Shown piece by piece: positions 34,796 through 47,850 of a stretch of DNA of 64,000 nt (its first letter is position 1; every line of letters begins with the position of its first letter). A program made the translations under genes and the position numbers. Source of the DNA: Arctopsyche grandis (Eukaryota > Arthropoda > Insecta > Trichoptera > Hydropsychidae); assembly GCF_051622035.1 (NCBI RefSeq), contig NC_135355.1, positions 36,871,986 to 36,935,985 of the forward strand, read 5' to 3'. The notes below the pieces were generated by a model that did not search any database, had not been told where the DNA came from, and worked only from the letters and a program-made list of their open reading frames with translations.

Positions 34796-35140
34796 ACCGA
34801 TAAAGGCCGAACCCTGCATAAAGGCCGAAGATGTTGCTACCCTGCATAAGCACCCAAGACCGTTGGCTCAGCAAGCCTCCACAAAACTATAAATATTTAT
34901 ATATTAGAGATAAAGAGAACCTATAAAGCAAATTTTATAAAATATAGAGTGAAAAAAGAAAAAGTTATAGGCGTTTAAATAATTAAAATTTGACAGCGAG
35001 ATGGCAGGGTGAAAAGTAATGAAACTACTGATGTGAATGATGAATGTGACAGATAAACGTCACCGTGTAATACGATGCAGTATTTTCAAACGTGTATAAT
35101 ACGATATTTTTTCACCATCGTATGATATTTTTTCACCAAA
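34796..35140. other. Rearranged junction and AT-rich DNA, no gene seen
   Basis: From 34796 to 34850 short pieces are repeated (AAAGGCCGAA twice, CCCTGCATAA twice), as at a repaired break. From 34880 the sequence is AT-rich with no open frame of interest. At 35075-35125 the motif CAAACGTGTATAATACGAT followed by TTTTTTCACCATCGTA recalls the 224-bp tandem repeat at 62 kb. Confidence 0.55.
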
Positions 35141-35248
35141 ATGAGCAATATAGCAAAGTATGAAAACGATCGGATAAGAGGCAAATTTTTAAGGGATATA
35201 AAAAATGACCGCTTACACGAAAACCATGTGAAACGTATAAGAGGTTAG
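35141..35248 (+). repeat. Copy of the recurrent KYENDRIR family (short conserved frame)
   Basis: A 35-codon frame starting MSNIAKYENDRIRGK and ending at TAG 35246-35248 matches translated copies at 54360-54478, 45225-45455 and 59185-59420 (all on the other strand). The shared core is AAAGTATGAAAACGATCGGA followed by TAAGAG. It ends near a possible splice donor (AGAG/GTTAGT). I do not recognise the protein. It may be the first exon of a transposon gene, spread as short fragments. Confidence 0.55.
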
Positions 35249-35404
35249 TAAAAAACATCGATAAGCAGTTTATAGTGTAATTTTACGGAGTATCATAGAT
35301 AAATTTATAAATGAATAATTTTTGGCAAATCTTAATAATTTGCATTTTAGTCCTATTTTTTTTATAAATTGGCAAATTTCAAGATTAAGAAAAAACTAGA
35401 AATT

Positions 35405-35632
35405 TTGCTAGATATCTATGGACAAATTTGCAGCATCCGAGATGCTGAAAAAAGGTTCCCAGTTTGATGGAACCATTTGGATGAAATCAGATAAATTGGC
35501 ACACTCTGATAGGAAGTGATCGAAGTCAAATATCTGGCCAGCAGTACAACCAGGGATTGAACCCGTGATCACACAATTGAAAGAATTACACGTTAAATAG
35601 TGATCTATTCTGCTGGTAGAATGTTGCACTGT
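35405..35632 (-). mobile_element. tRNA-headed SINE, copy 1 (partial, diverged)
   Basis: Read on the minus strand, CCAGCAGAATAGATCAC leads to a B-box-like CGGGTTCAATCCC (plus strand near 35555), then TGCTGGCC, and a body with GATCACTTCCTATCAGAG and GCCAATTTATCTGATTTC. The same order is found at 36790, 46985, 49392 and 55268. The tail beyond the conserved TAGATATC region is missing. RNA polymerase III SINEs depend on partner LINE enzymes for movement. Confidence 0.65.
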
Positions 35633-35688
35633 CTTGTTAAACCCAGTACTAAATTATGAATATCAGTTTCATTCAATTTAATTCATAA

Positions 35689-36044
35689 TCTATATACATA
35701 TGTATGTATATAAAATTGAATGTCTGTCTCGTATAGGCTTCTAAACCACTCGACCGATTACGATGAAACTTTCAGGATTTGTTGTATGCATGCAATTCGT
35801 AATTACGATTTCAGCGACGAGAAAGTTTGAAGCGTCATTGTATAGTCAAAGAAATGTGTTCGTTGGTAACCACTTTACCTGTTGGTTTATGATGACACAA
35901 CGTTGAAGAAACGTTGTTGAGTTTCAAACGTCACTTGAAACGGGAACGCAACGGGAACAGGAACGGGAACGGGAACGCAACGGGAACGGGAACGGGAATT
36001 GCATGCCTTATTCCGGCATTGCAACGCATGCCGGATTCAGCTAG
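35689..36044 (+). mobile_element. Non-autonomous Helitron (356 bp)
   Basis: Rolling-circle DNA transposon remnant without coding capacity. The left end is TC followed by TATATACATATG. The right end is CTAG (CTRR rule) at 36041-36044, preceded by a hairpin with a perfect 7-bp stem, CCGGCAT (36013-36019) and ATGCCGG (36028-36034), six bases before CTAG. It sits between an A (35688) and a T (36045), the target Helitrons use, with no target-site duplication. The opening (AAATTGAATGTCTGTC and later CTCGACCGATTACGATGAAA) is, from memory, the common 5' end of insect Helitrons. A run of GGGAAC hexamers lies at about 35940-36000. Confidence 0.85.
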
Positions 36045-36045
36045 T

Positions 36046-36574
36046 AATATATAGATAAAACAAATGAATGATAAAATTAATAAGTATAATATAATGATAT
36101 AATAATAATATATTTACATATAATACTAAATAATAAAAATAATTAATTAACCAGTTGAAATTGAATTAATGGCGGTCAGGTGAATTAGCTCCATTCACCG
36201 AACATACATACAATAGTGAGCGGAAATGAGAAGACACGGCAGCAAAAACACAATTTAAAAATATACGACGACGTAGGGAGGCCGCTCTTATCCTAAGAAT
36301 GGCCTCAAAGTGGGGCACGTGCCCTTCTGCAAATACTTGCGACGCACTGCAACCCCTCGGTAGCCCAAAGAGACCACAATAGCAATTGTTCTATTGTACC
36401 TTTATCCTCTTCATTATCTCATGCTCGTATTTCGTCTATAATTCTCCAGTATAGGAGTTTATATTTACATTTACATTTATTTTTACACAATTTATCCCAA
36501 TTTACCCCAATTACAATTTACAATTTACAATTTACTTAGTCAATTACAAACATCGATATTAATTTTAGCAAAGC
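36046..36574. other. AT-rich DNA with no recognised feature
   Basis: This is AT-rich sequence with one GC-richer patch at about 36270-36370 (GTAGGGAGGCCGCTCTTATC) that has no open frame or repeat I recognise. At 36460-36540 short runs of TTTACATTTACAATTTAC form a weak tandem pattern. Confidence 0.4.
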
Positions 36575-36715
36575 GTCAAAGTGACATCTATTGACAAATT
36601 TGAAGCATTTTTATACGAATCAGCGAAATTCGAGATGCTGAAAACTTGAAAATTGTGAGAAATGGGTAAAGGTTGCCAATTTGTTCAATGAAAATCAGAT
36701 AAATTGGCAAACTTA
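36575..36715 (-). mobile_element. SINE body fragment
   Basis: Pieces AGTGACATCTATTGACAAAT, GAGATGCTGAAAA, GGTTGCCAATTTG and CAGATAAATTGGCAAAC appear in the same order as in the minus-strand SINE copies next to it. The tRNA-like head is missing. It lies directly left of the next copy. Confidence 0.5.
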
Positions 36716-36789
36716 TTTTTATGTATTTACAGTAAACGTATTTACAGAAGCTGAAAAACACGAAATAACAAATAATTACAGAATTAATT

Positions 36790-37065
36790 TATTGAGACAT
36801 CTATGGATTTAGATTTTGTAGATAATTTTTACAAATTAGACACACAATAAATACAGAAAATTTGTGACAATAGGAAAGATGTTTTTTTGCCAATTTTGAG
36901 GAACCGTTTCAACAATGATCAGATAAATTGGCAAACTCTGATAGCAAACGATCGACCTGGAGTCACAAACCAAGGTCTGGCCAGCAGCAACCAGTGGGCC
37001 TTGAACTCATGACCACTTTATTTGAAAGCATATATGCTAACTACTAGTCCATGCTGCTGGTTACT
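36790..37065 (-). mobile_element. tRNA-headed SINE, copy 2 (partial)
   Basis: On the minus strand the head CCAGCAGCATGGACTAGTAG contains an A-box-like stretch, and GAGTTCAAGGCCC is a mutated B box. The body follows with GATCGTTTGCTATCAGAG, TTGCCAATTTATCTGATC, GAAACGGTTCCTC and finally GACATCTATGG-like sequence. The conserved tail with GCCTTCCTGG is absent. Confidence 0.65.
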
Positions 37066-37069
37066 AGGA

Positions 37070-37899
37070 CATAAATAATCGTTAGATCGAGTTTTCCAAT
37101 ATGACAAAAGTCGTATCCAGTGACTTTTTTTCTGTAAATTCTCTCCGCGAACGCATAGAATTCTTGAAAAATATGGCATGCCAGATTTGCATGATCCACC
37201 TACATATGTATGTTATTCGTGTCGTATTTTTTCCTTGACTAATTTTTTAAAATTATTCACTGCACTCGTTGCACATGTGCGCCAGCGATCGAACGTTGCA
37301 GGTCTTTGCTACATTTATTAAACAATAAATTGAACGTATGCACGTCGACTGCAATATTGGAAAACGATTTTCCCGGCATGGCGGATACATTATCCTCTTT
37401 TCGGGCAATTAAATCGCTCTTTATTATTATACCTGAAGTTTTTTCATCGTTCAAAAATGCGAACAGTATTTTTTCGCAGAAATTTTCCTTTTAAATTTAT
37501 CTTCTTTTTTTTGTTTTCTGTTTTGTTTTGCGAACGCGAAGCCGTCTCTCTTTTATGTTGATGATAACAACGTGATTTGAATGAAATGAAAACAATAGGG
37601 GTAAAAATTAAAAGGAGTTGACGCACAACATTTGCAAGTCAAAATTACTGAATTTTAACCACGCGAAACGTCTTGTTAAGAATCTTATTTAAATATTATC
37701 TTATTGTTCTTTTCAATGGATTGTAATGTAATACATATTTAAAATATTGTATTATATAAATATTTAGTACTAACACAACCATCAACCAATCGAAAATTTA
37801 AGCAAACGGCTTCGATATTAATTTCACCGTATAGGTTCCAAAAAGTCGATTTTCGTTTTCTTACAAATCAAAAGCCGGTAAACCGGTTTATTTAATTGT
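37070..37899. other. AT-rich DNA, no supported gene
   Basis: Short open frames of 60-65 codons occur on both strands at 37257-37626, but none has a recognisable motif or codon pattern, and they overlap each other. No repeat seen elsewhere in the window was noticed here. Confidence 0.4.
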
Positions 37900-38255
37900 A
37901 ACCGGGAATCAGAACTGAAATTGGAATTGGAACTGAAACTAGGATCCTGATCCAGTACTGAAAAAATAATTCGGGTCAGGAACTGAAACAGGAATCGGAA
38001 ACCGGAACTGAAAAAGTAATCTGTATCCGGAACTGAAACAGGAATTCGGATTCGGAACTCAAACACCAATTGGGATTTGGAACTGAAACAGGAATCCGTA
38101 TCTAGAACTGAAATTGGAATCGGGAACCGGAACTGAAAAAGGAATCGGAATCTGGAACAGAAACAGGAATCCGGAACCGGAACTGAAAAGAGAATTGGGA
38201 TACGGAACTGAAACAGTTATCGGGATCCGGAACTGAAACAGGAATTGGGATCTAA
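37900..38255. repeat. Degenerate 25-bp minisatellite
   Basis: About 14 imperfect copies of a 25-bp unit that reads GGAACTGAAACAGGAATCGG plus GATCC. The copies near 38160-38245 are closest to the consensus, and those at the left edge are shortened or mutated. The minus strand is open for 81 codons only because the period and composition lack stops. Nothing suggests coding use. Confidence 0.8.
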
Positions 38256-38714
38256 ATCGAGATCCGAATCGAAAACGGCATCGAATTAAATATCGATATC
38301 GTCGTTATATATTTTCGATAACGTCACGAATTATACAATCTAAAACTCACATACATACAAAGTCTCTTTCGGAACTACATATGTATTAGATTCTGGGATC
38401 TCCAATAGTTTTGACGGATGGGTTGGATTGATAATTGTTGGAAGGCCGGCGAGCCAAAACCCGATAAAATAATAAAATAAATTTCCGATTATAATAACGT
38501 AATCGGAAATTATGTAATTAATATATTTTTTTATGAATTGCATTAATTATATACATATCTTGAATTTCTAGATAAGCAGTTTTATTTATCTGGGTGAAGT
38601 TTAGAAAATAAAAGGCTTGTGAGAAATTAAAGCGCCATGGGCCGTATTCTAGGTAAGTGCTGTTCCTTACTTTATGATGTTCAAAGAATTATACGCCTAT
38701 TCCCTACGAAAGCA
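38256..38714. other. AT-rich DNA with no recognised feature
   Basis: No open frame, repeat or RNA gene that I can support. The segment has one purine-rich block (38590-38640) and otherwise resembles the general background. Confidence 0.35.
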
Positions 38715-38975
38715 TAGATATGCTCATTTTTATTTTATCTATGTACGTAGTAACAATAGATGAAGTTTTGTGATCATGTGAAAATTCGAACTCGAGATTT
38801 TGACTGATTTGAACTCAGAATCGATTACTGATCACGTTTTCATGATCTAGAAAAAATGTGTGTGTGTGTGTGTTTGTGTATTTTGGGGATTTTTTGAACA
38901 CCGTTAGTCCTATCGAACCAAAACTTGGTATCGAGCACTGAAATTCTTATAGACATGACGAAAATTTTTTTCAAA
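38715..38975 (+). repeat. Dispersed repeat with (TG)n core, copy in plus orientation
   Basis: Motifs in order: ACGTAGTAACAATAGATGAA, TTTTGTGATCATGTGAAAAT, CGAACTCGAGATTTTGACTG, CTGATCACGTTTTCATGAT, a TGTGTGTG run, TTTTGGGGATTTTTTGAA and CCGTTAGTCCTATCGA. The reverse complement of the same order stands at 47600-47850. The element type is unknown; there is no coding sequence. Confidence 0.75.
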
Positions 38976-40273
38976 TTTTTAAGTTGACCGGAAATGGTAC
39001 CTCTCCTTATACATAGGTGTCCTCTTTTTTTTAAGTTTTTGAATTCAATTATCTCCCAAACCGCTAACTGAATCGGATTATTTTTTTTTACATGTAATAG
39101 AAATAATAATATCTATGTACATATAACCTTATATTTTTTTTCGTTCATTCATAGAAATTTGAAATTCATAATTGTTCATATAATTCATTATCCTTAAATA
39201 TCGTTATTGATCGGTTGATCAAACCAATAAAATCGGTTTTCGGTTTTTTGAAAAATGCTCAAAAAACCGGTTTTTCGGTTTCGTTTCTAACTACATACAT
39301 AGATTGGAAGTCATAATCTTGACGTAACTATCTATTCAACGATATATGATGCAAAAAAAACAATAACAATAAATTACTGGAAAAGTCTCAACCATCAAAA
39401 TCTCGAAAAGATTTGTTAGTACATAATCGCAAAATCGATTGGCTACATATGTAAGTTTGACGCAACTTTTTACTATCGTTACAAATCTGCATCATTGCTC
39501 TATTCAACGTTGTATACGATAAATAATCTAAACTAAAAAATAGGTTACTCTGGATTTCTTGGCTGCGCGTAGAAGTTACTCGTTGGGCGAGATGCTGAGA
39601 TGAACGGTTGTCATCCCTTAAATAGCAGTCGATATAATCCCCCGCGCTGTAGACGCACGATCCGAACGATTATTCCGATCTATTTATTTTACGGATCCGA
39701 AACGTGAAAAGGGGGGGGGGGGGGGGTGGCCGGGGGTGGATATGTTCAACGGGCCGTCCTTAAGTCCCGTGAAATCGCCTAGCACCCCCTTAATTGAAAA
39801 CCCCTGCTGCCGTTGATAAGCGCGCTCGTCGGAAAACTAACATTTTCAGTCGATACGCGAAAAACGATAATCTTCCGAGGATTTTTTTTTCTTTTTTTTC
39901 TTCTCCTATTTCTTTTTCGATCGCGTATCGTTTCATCGGCTCCATCGATCTGCACGGAGATGCTAAGTGATGTTTCGTTTTATAGGTATCTTTGTTTTAC
40001 ACGTCTGAAATGCTACTTGCATATCGCGACTATAGTTATAAGTCCACAAGATCTAATTTTTATGATTGTAATAATTCATAGTAAAATTCTTCACTATTGG
40101 TAAAACTGTCTTTCAATAATTGTAAATTTATTTGGCTTTCATTTTCAACCAGTGTCTTGCCTGTTAACATTTCAACGTTTGATTTAAATTAAAATGAAAT
40201 ATTTAAATATATATTTACGAGCAATGAAAAGTTTATTCTAGTCAATAGACTGTGTATCTATATATATAAATAC
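38976..40273. other. AT-rich DNA with a G16 run, no gene seen
   Basis: At 39236-39292 AAAAAACCGGTTTTTCGGTTT-like purine/pyrimidine runs form short inverted repeats. A perfect run of 16 G stands at 39711-39726, next to GGCCGGGGGTGG. Around 39560-39810 the GC content rises, but no open frame with a known motif is present. The region could hold regulatory or UTR sequence of a neighbour outside view; nothing shows it directly. Confidence 0.4.
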
Positions 40274-40669
40274 GGTCTCCGTGACGAGACAGAATGTTAA
40301 ATTACAGAAAACGCAAATATCGGAAGGCAAAGATCGAAAATCGAAAGATCTAAAGTCGAAAGATCAAAAAAAAAAAAAATGGTGCATGATAAACGGTACA
40401 AACTCACTTAGTTTGCGCGAGCAGGATACAACAGGAACAATAGGAATAGGCTTTTCCTCCCGTATTAATGTGCGCGCGCAGAATACGGGAGGAAAAGCAT
40501 GTTCCTCTTGTTCCTGTTGTATCCTGCTCGCGCAAATTAAGTGAGTATATACCGTTTACCATGCACCATTTTTTTTTGATCTTTCGACTTAAGATCTTTC
40601 GATTTTCGATCTTTGCATTCCGATATTTGTGTTTTCTGTAATTTAACATTCTGTCTCGTCACGTAGACC
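40274..40669. mobile_element. Foldback element, copy 1 (396 bp, near-complete palindrome)
   Basis: The left half (GGTCTCCGTGACGAGACAGA, then AAATATCGGAAGGCAAAGAT, GAAAGATCTAAAGTCGAAAG, TGCGCGAGCAGGATACAACA, CTTTTCCTCCCGTATT) returns as its reverse complement in the right half. Only about 20 bp (AATGTGCGCGCGCAG) stay unpaired in the centre. It has no coding capacity. Long inverted arms with almost no spacer mark a foldback-type non-autonomous DNA transposon. Its outer 25 bp differ from those of the copy at 50242, although the inner 150 bp per arm match. Confidence 0.85.
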
Positions 40670-40905
40670 CATATACATATATGTATGTGTAGAAGTGTGT
40701 ATATATTGATGTGTAACTCAATTATGGTGTCATGACTGATCAACAACAATCAATGGTAGGTTGATGGACTATTGGCCGAATGAAATTTTCAATTATTTAA
40801 ATTTATCACAAATATCAAATCTTTTTGAAACGAGGAGATTTCGTAATATGTATCTATTTTTAGTGAGTTTTGAATAATTTCGATACACAATAATTAATAT
40901 TTATC

Positions 40906-41546
<641 letters not shown>

Positions 41547-41571
41547 ATACATATCATATATGTATATATAT

Positions 41572-44757
<3,186 letters not shown>

Positions 44758-44771
<14 letters not shown>

Positions 44772-45059
44772 GTCCTGTTTTGGCCGGGACAGTCTGGTAT
44801 TTTACGTGCTTTGCATTTGCCCCGTCGTTTTCGTAAATTTTTTTGATTTAATTATTTTATCTTGTTTCTACTTCTCTTGTACACAAGGATTGTTCATTCT
44901 GAAAAAAATTATAATTCCTTGGCAATATTTATGGTTACTTGAGGGTAAAATTATAAAATTTTTGGACCCATTTTTATTTTAATATAGGGAGGGGGGAACA
45001 ATTTATTTTCCCAGGGCTCAAGCGTCCCGTTTTGAGTCCTGGGAAATATGGTTACCCTA
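44758..45059. mobile_element. hAT-type MITE, 302 bp
   Basis: The left end TATGGTGATCATACGTCCTG and the right end (reverse complement TAGGGTAACCATATTTCCCA) pair as imperfect inverted repeats; inside them GTCCTGTTTTGGCCGGGACA faces a copy with CGTCCCGTTTTGAGTC. The 8-bp TGTTTAAG stands on both sides (44750-44757 and 45060-45067), a perfect target-site duplication of hAT length. No coding sequence. Confidence 0.85.
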
Positions 45060-45067
45060 TGTTTAAG

Positions 45068-45224
45068 GCACAACAAAACTACGCGTGGGTTATTATTGAA
45101 TTTTTTTTAATTTGTATACTTTTTTTAATAAAGCAATAACTGAATAACACTATAAATAAAATAATAATCTGCCTCGTTATTTTCTTTTTATTTTATTTAT
45201 ATCTTTATTCATCATTACAAACCT
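45068..45224. other. AT-rich spacer
   Basis: No gene, repeat or regulatory signal seen; mostly A and T. Confidence 0.4.
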
Positions 45225-45455
45225 CCTTTACGTTTCACTTACGATTACAATTCAGGAAAAAATTTGCCTCTTATCCGATCGTTTACATACTCTGCCATAT
45301 TGCTCATTTTGGTCATCAATATAAGTAAAGGTATCATCCGCCATTACGATAGAGATAAAATATCGTTTAAGACGCGTTTTAAGTTTGCAAATTTGAAATC
45401 TTGGTGACGTCTATGTAGTCTTTAGTTTTATACATAGATGGCGGTAGTAAAATAA
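45225..45455 (-). repeat. Recurrent KYENDRIR family, copy with MADD frame
   Basis: On the minus strand an ATG (45344-45346) opens MADDTFTYIDDQNEQYG, which loses the frame of the sister copies after NEQYG. Upstream lie ACGATATTTTATCTCTATCG and CATAGACGTCACC. Closely similar to 59185-59420 and 57240-57435. The terminal GATGGCGGTAG block at about 45438 is shared too. Confidence 0.6.
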
Positions 45456-46606
45456 ATTATTGGTATTTTTATTCAAAATAATAATTTATATATCGTAATA
45501 TTTTATACAAAACTAAAAAAGAGGTTTGTTTAAAAAAAAAAATAATTTAATTATAATAGGCTATTAATTTTTACCGTTTCAATTTTATTTATCATTTACA
45601 GGTAGTTGTCATCAAATGCTGATTAGAAATACATAAATTGCGCCCATTGTTCCATACAATAAAGGCTAGAAATAATGTTCTTACTTTTTCTCAGCAATCA
45701 CATTGATTTTTTCAATATTTCACCAAATAATATATCCGATTTTTTATTGTTTTTTTTTTTACTTTCAGTTCAATCTAAACAATATTATTTTTTTTATAAT
45801 TTTCAATTCTTAATTTTTTAATTTTTAATTTTTATTTCTCAATTTTCAATTTTTAATTTTTAATTAAAACACAGATACATACATATTAATACATACATAC
45901 AAAAAAAATAAATTCGATGTTAACAGTTCTACATATGTATGTATGTCTATTTTGTATTGTATCTATTAGTCTGTGTGCTAATCTTGCAGGTCTCCATTTT
46001 GAACGTATTAATCTTGGTGGTGTTAACCGATCTGGTTACACTCAATTATATGTGTATGTATGTATGTATAATATTGTCAATGTGCTCTAAAGATGTGGTA
46101 TGTTTATGTACATACATATGTACTATGTATATCTATGCGAAAGTGACATTTACACGTGTATCGTTCGCCTTGTTTTGAGTAGGACGAACTCTTTGGATCG
46201 TAGTCGTCGTGCAAAGTTGGCCGTTTCGTCGCACTTTTATGTAGTTGGCGTCGTAAAGCCTAGCAATTTCTGTTTATGAACAAAAAGTTTTGATCGAAAA
46301 ACGTGGATGGCTTTTGTTTCCCGCGAGCTCCCGTGGACAAGACTCTGTTGAAAATAAGCGAGAGCTAATATATCGTGAAATTTTCAATCTGCACACGTAT
46401 ATGTATATGTACATCAAAGCGGCATTCACTTTTATCGTTTTTCCAATTAGTATAAGTTCTACAGTCGAACTTTTTTGTGTGGCGATGAAAATTTATAATT
46501 GATATAAAATTTTACATGATTACTGTATTATATTTTAAAATTACTTTCAAATAAATTTATATTATCCCATTTTGCCATTTCAGGCTACCCCTTAACGATA
46601 TATATG
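45456..46606. other. AT-rich DNA, no supported gene
   Basis: From 45780 to 45870 runs of TTTTTAATTT repeat loosely. A block at 46170-46360 has moderate GC (GTCGTCGTGCAAAGTTGGCC) without a long frame or known motif. CATACATATGTATGT motifs are frequent, as elsewhere. Confidence 0.35.
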
Positions 46607-46610
46607 GTAT

Positions 46611-46961
46611 TGTTGCGTAGGGGTGGGTGGAGGATCCAAATAAATCCACGCACTGCCAGTGCTCCGTCCAGAATGCCTTGCTATGGCCTAAATACCTGCT
46701 TATAAAGTGCAGGTCGCTCAGTGCATCTTCCTCGACACGTTTGTTTATCAATTGTTATATTCACGTACCAGATATGTAGTCACACGGTCTCGCCACGCAG
46801 TCCCACGCTATCGCGCTGTCAGTTCTGAGAACTCTAGAGGGAGTGCCGTTACCGACCACTAAGTCAATTTGGGGGTCTCCATTGTTAGCCGACTGCGCTT
46901 AAGCTTGGAGATAATCCTCGAAAACCAATTAAAAGGGCGGCTCCTTTTCGCATATGCTACA
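46611..46961 (+). mobile_element. Solo LTR of an LTR retrotransposon (351 bp)
   Basis: The segment begins TGTTGCGTAGG and ends CATATGCTACA, with TGT...ACA ends, and is flanked by GTAT on both sides (46607-46610 and 46962-46965). A TATAAAG box stands at 46701-46707 and an initiator-like TCAGTGC follows at about 46718, as in insect LTR promoters. The 4-bp target-site duplication fits Ty3/gypsy-type elements. No internal coding region is next to it, so the element was reduced by recombination between its LTRs. The orientation is set by the TATA box. Confidence 0.75.
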
Positions 46962-46984
46962 GTATTAAGCTTGTACATATGTAA

Positions 46985-47245
46985 ATCTATATATTGAGAA
47001 TCATATTTAGTGGTGTCATAGTGGGTAGGATGGTTTTTTGCCAATTTGATGGAGGAACCGTTTCAACAATTATTTCAATTTTTAAAAAATTAGATAAATA
47101 GACAAACTCTAATAGGAAACGATTGACTTGTAGTCACAAATATCCAAGTCTGACCAGCAGACTATTAAGATTAGCAAGGGATCGAATCCGGTAACCTCTC
47201 TGTGGTAAACATAAACGCAACCACCGAGCCATACTGCTGGCTATT
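46985..47245 (-). mobile_element. tRNA-headed SINE, copy 3 (5' part)
   Basis: On the minus strand the head GCCAGCAGTATGGCTCGGTGG holds an A box (plus-strand 47221-47231) and GGATTCGATCC is the B box (plus-strand near 47180-47190). The body has TGCTGGTCAGACTTGGATAT, GATCG-like CAATCGTTTCCTATTAGAG, GAAACGGTTCCTCCATCAAA and TCCTACCCACTATG. It stops near the latter block and lacks the tail with GGCCTTCCTGG. Confidence 0.75.
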
Positions 47246-47599
47246 ATTATATAATGTTACATCGTTAAATATTTTTAAATAAATACAAAGAGCGGAATCA
47301 ATTTGGCATGTTTCCCCTTGAACATATATTATATTTGTTCAAAAAAACACACACATGAAATCTTTCTCATGCCCACAAATGTACATGTGCATATGTATAT
47401 TTCAAGTAGAAATAAATTCAAGTTAAAATAACCAAAAACATAATATAAAATCACAACTTGGACGAGGAAGGAAGGGGGAAAATCAACATAAGATACTACG
47501 ATTAAAAAACTTATTATATTAAAACATATTTTTTGTTGTTTTTTTTTATATAAAATATGTAGTATATTTATAAAGTAATATATCTTCAGACGTATATCC
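47246..47599. other. AT-rich DNA, no recognised feature
   Basis: No gene or repeat identified. One minus-strand frame of 91 codons (47329-47604) is hydrophobic by composition only and has no supporting signal. Confidence 0.35.
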
Positions 47600-47850
47600 A
47601 ACAAAAATTTACGTCGTGTCGATAAGAATTTCAGTAACTAATACCAAGTTTCAGTGCGATAGGACTAACGGTTTTCAAAAAATCCCCAAAATACACAGAC
47701 ACACAGACACACACATTTGTTCAAAATCATGAAAACGTGATCAGTGATCGATTCTGAGTTCGAATCAGTCAAAATCTCGAGTTCGAATTTTCGCATGATC
47801 ACAAAACTTCATATATTGTTACTACGTACATATGTACATAGTTAAAGTAA
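47600..47850 (-). repeat. Dispersed repeat with (CA)n core, inverted copy of 38715-38975
   Basis: Carries, in reverse order and complement, the blocks seen at 38715: GCGATAGGACTAACGG, TTCAAAAAATCCCCAAAATA, ACACAGACACACAC, ATCATGAAAACGTGATCAG, CAGTCAAAATCTCGAGTTCG and TGTTACTACGTACATATGTA. Ends are not sharply defined. Confidence 0.75.

Larger units (their letters stand above)
31830..34850 (+). mobile_element. R1-clade-like non-LTR retrotransposon, 3'-truncated and mutated
   Basis: The element has a 310-bp 5' leader (31830-32139), ORF1 (32140-33285) and the first part of ORF2 (33278 to about 34795). The base composition is clearly richer in GC than the flanks. ORF1 and ORF2 overlap by 8 bp at ATGGCTAG (33278-33285), a compact start-stop arrangement. 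ORF1 zinc knuckles plus an APE endonuclease followed by RT identify a non-LTR element; the knuckle layout and RT motifs fit the R1 clade (which includes SART and TRAS). The left border abuts satellite DNA. The right border is an abnormal junction at 34796-34850 where CCCTGCATAA and AAAGGCCGAA are repeated, followed by AT-rich DNA. There is no poly-A and no target-site duplication that I can see, so the 3' part was lost after insertion or by rearrangement. I cannot tell whether the 180-bp tail at 30532 is the same family, because this copy lacks its 3' end. Confidence 0.88.

Noticed and set aside
37180..37300. Possible zinc-finger-associated domain (VCYSC in one plus-strand frame)
   Set aside because: Only one cysteine pair, no partner pair upstream, and the frame ends soon.
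37824..38069. 81-codon minus-strand frame rich in F, R and S
   Set aside because: It lies mostly in the 25-bp minisatellite; the period of 25 and its composition explain the lack of stops.
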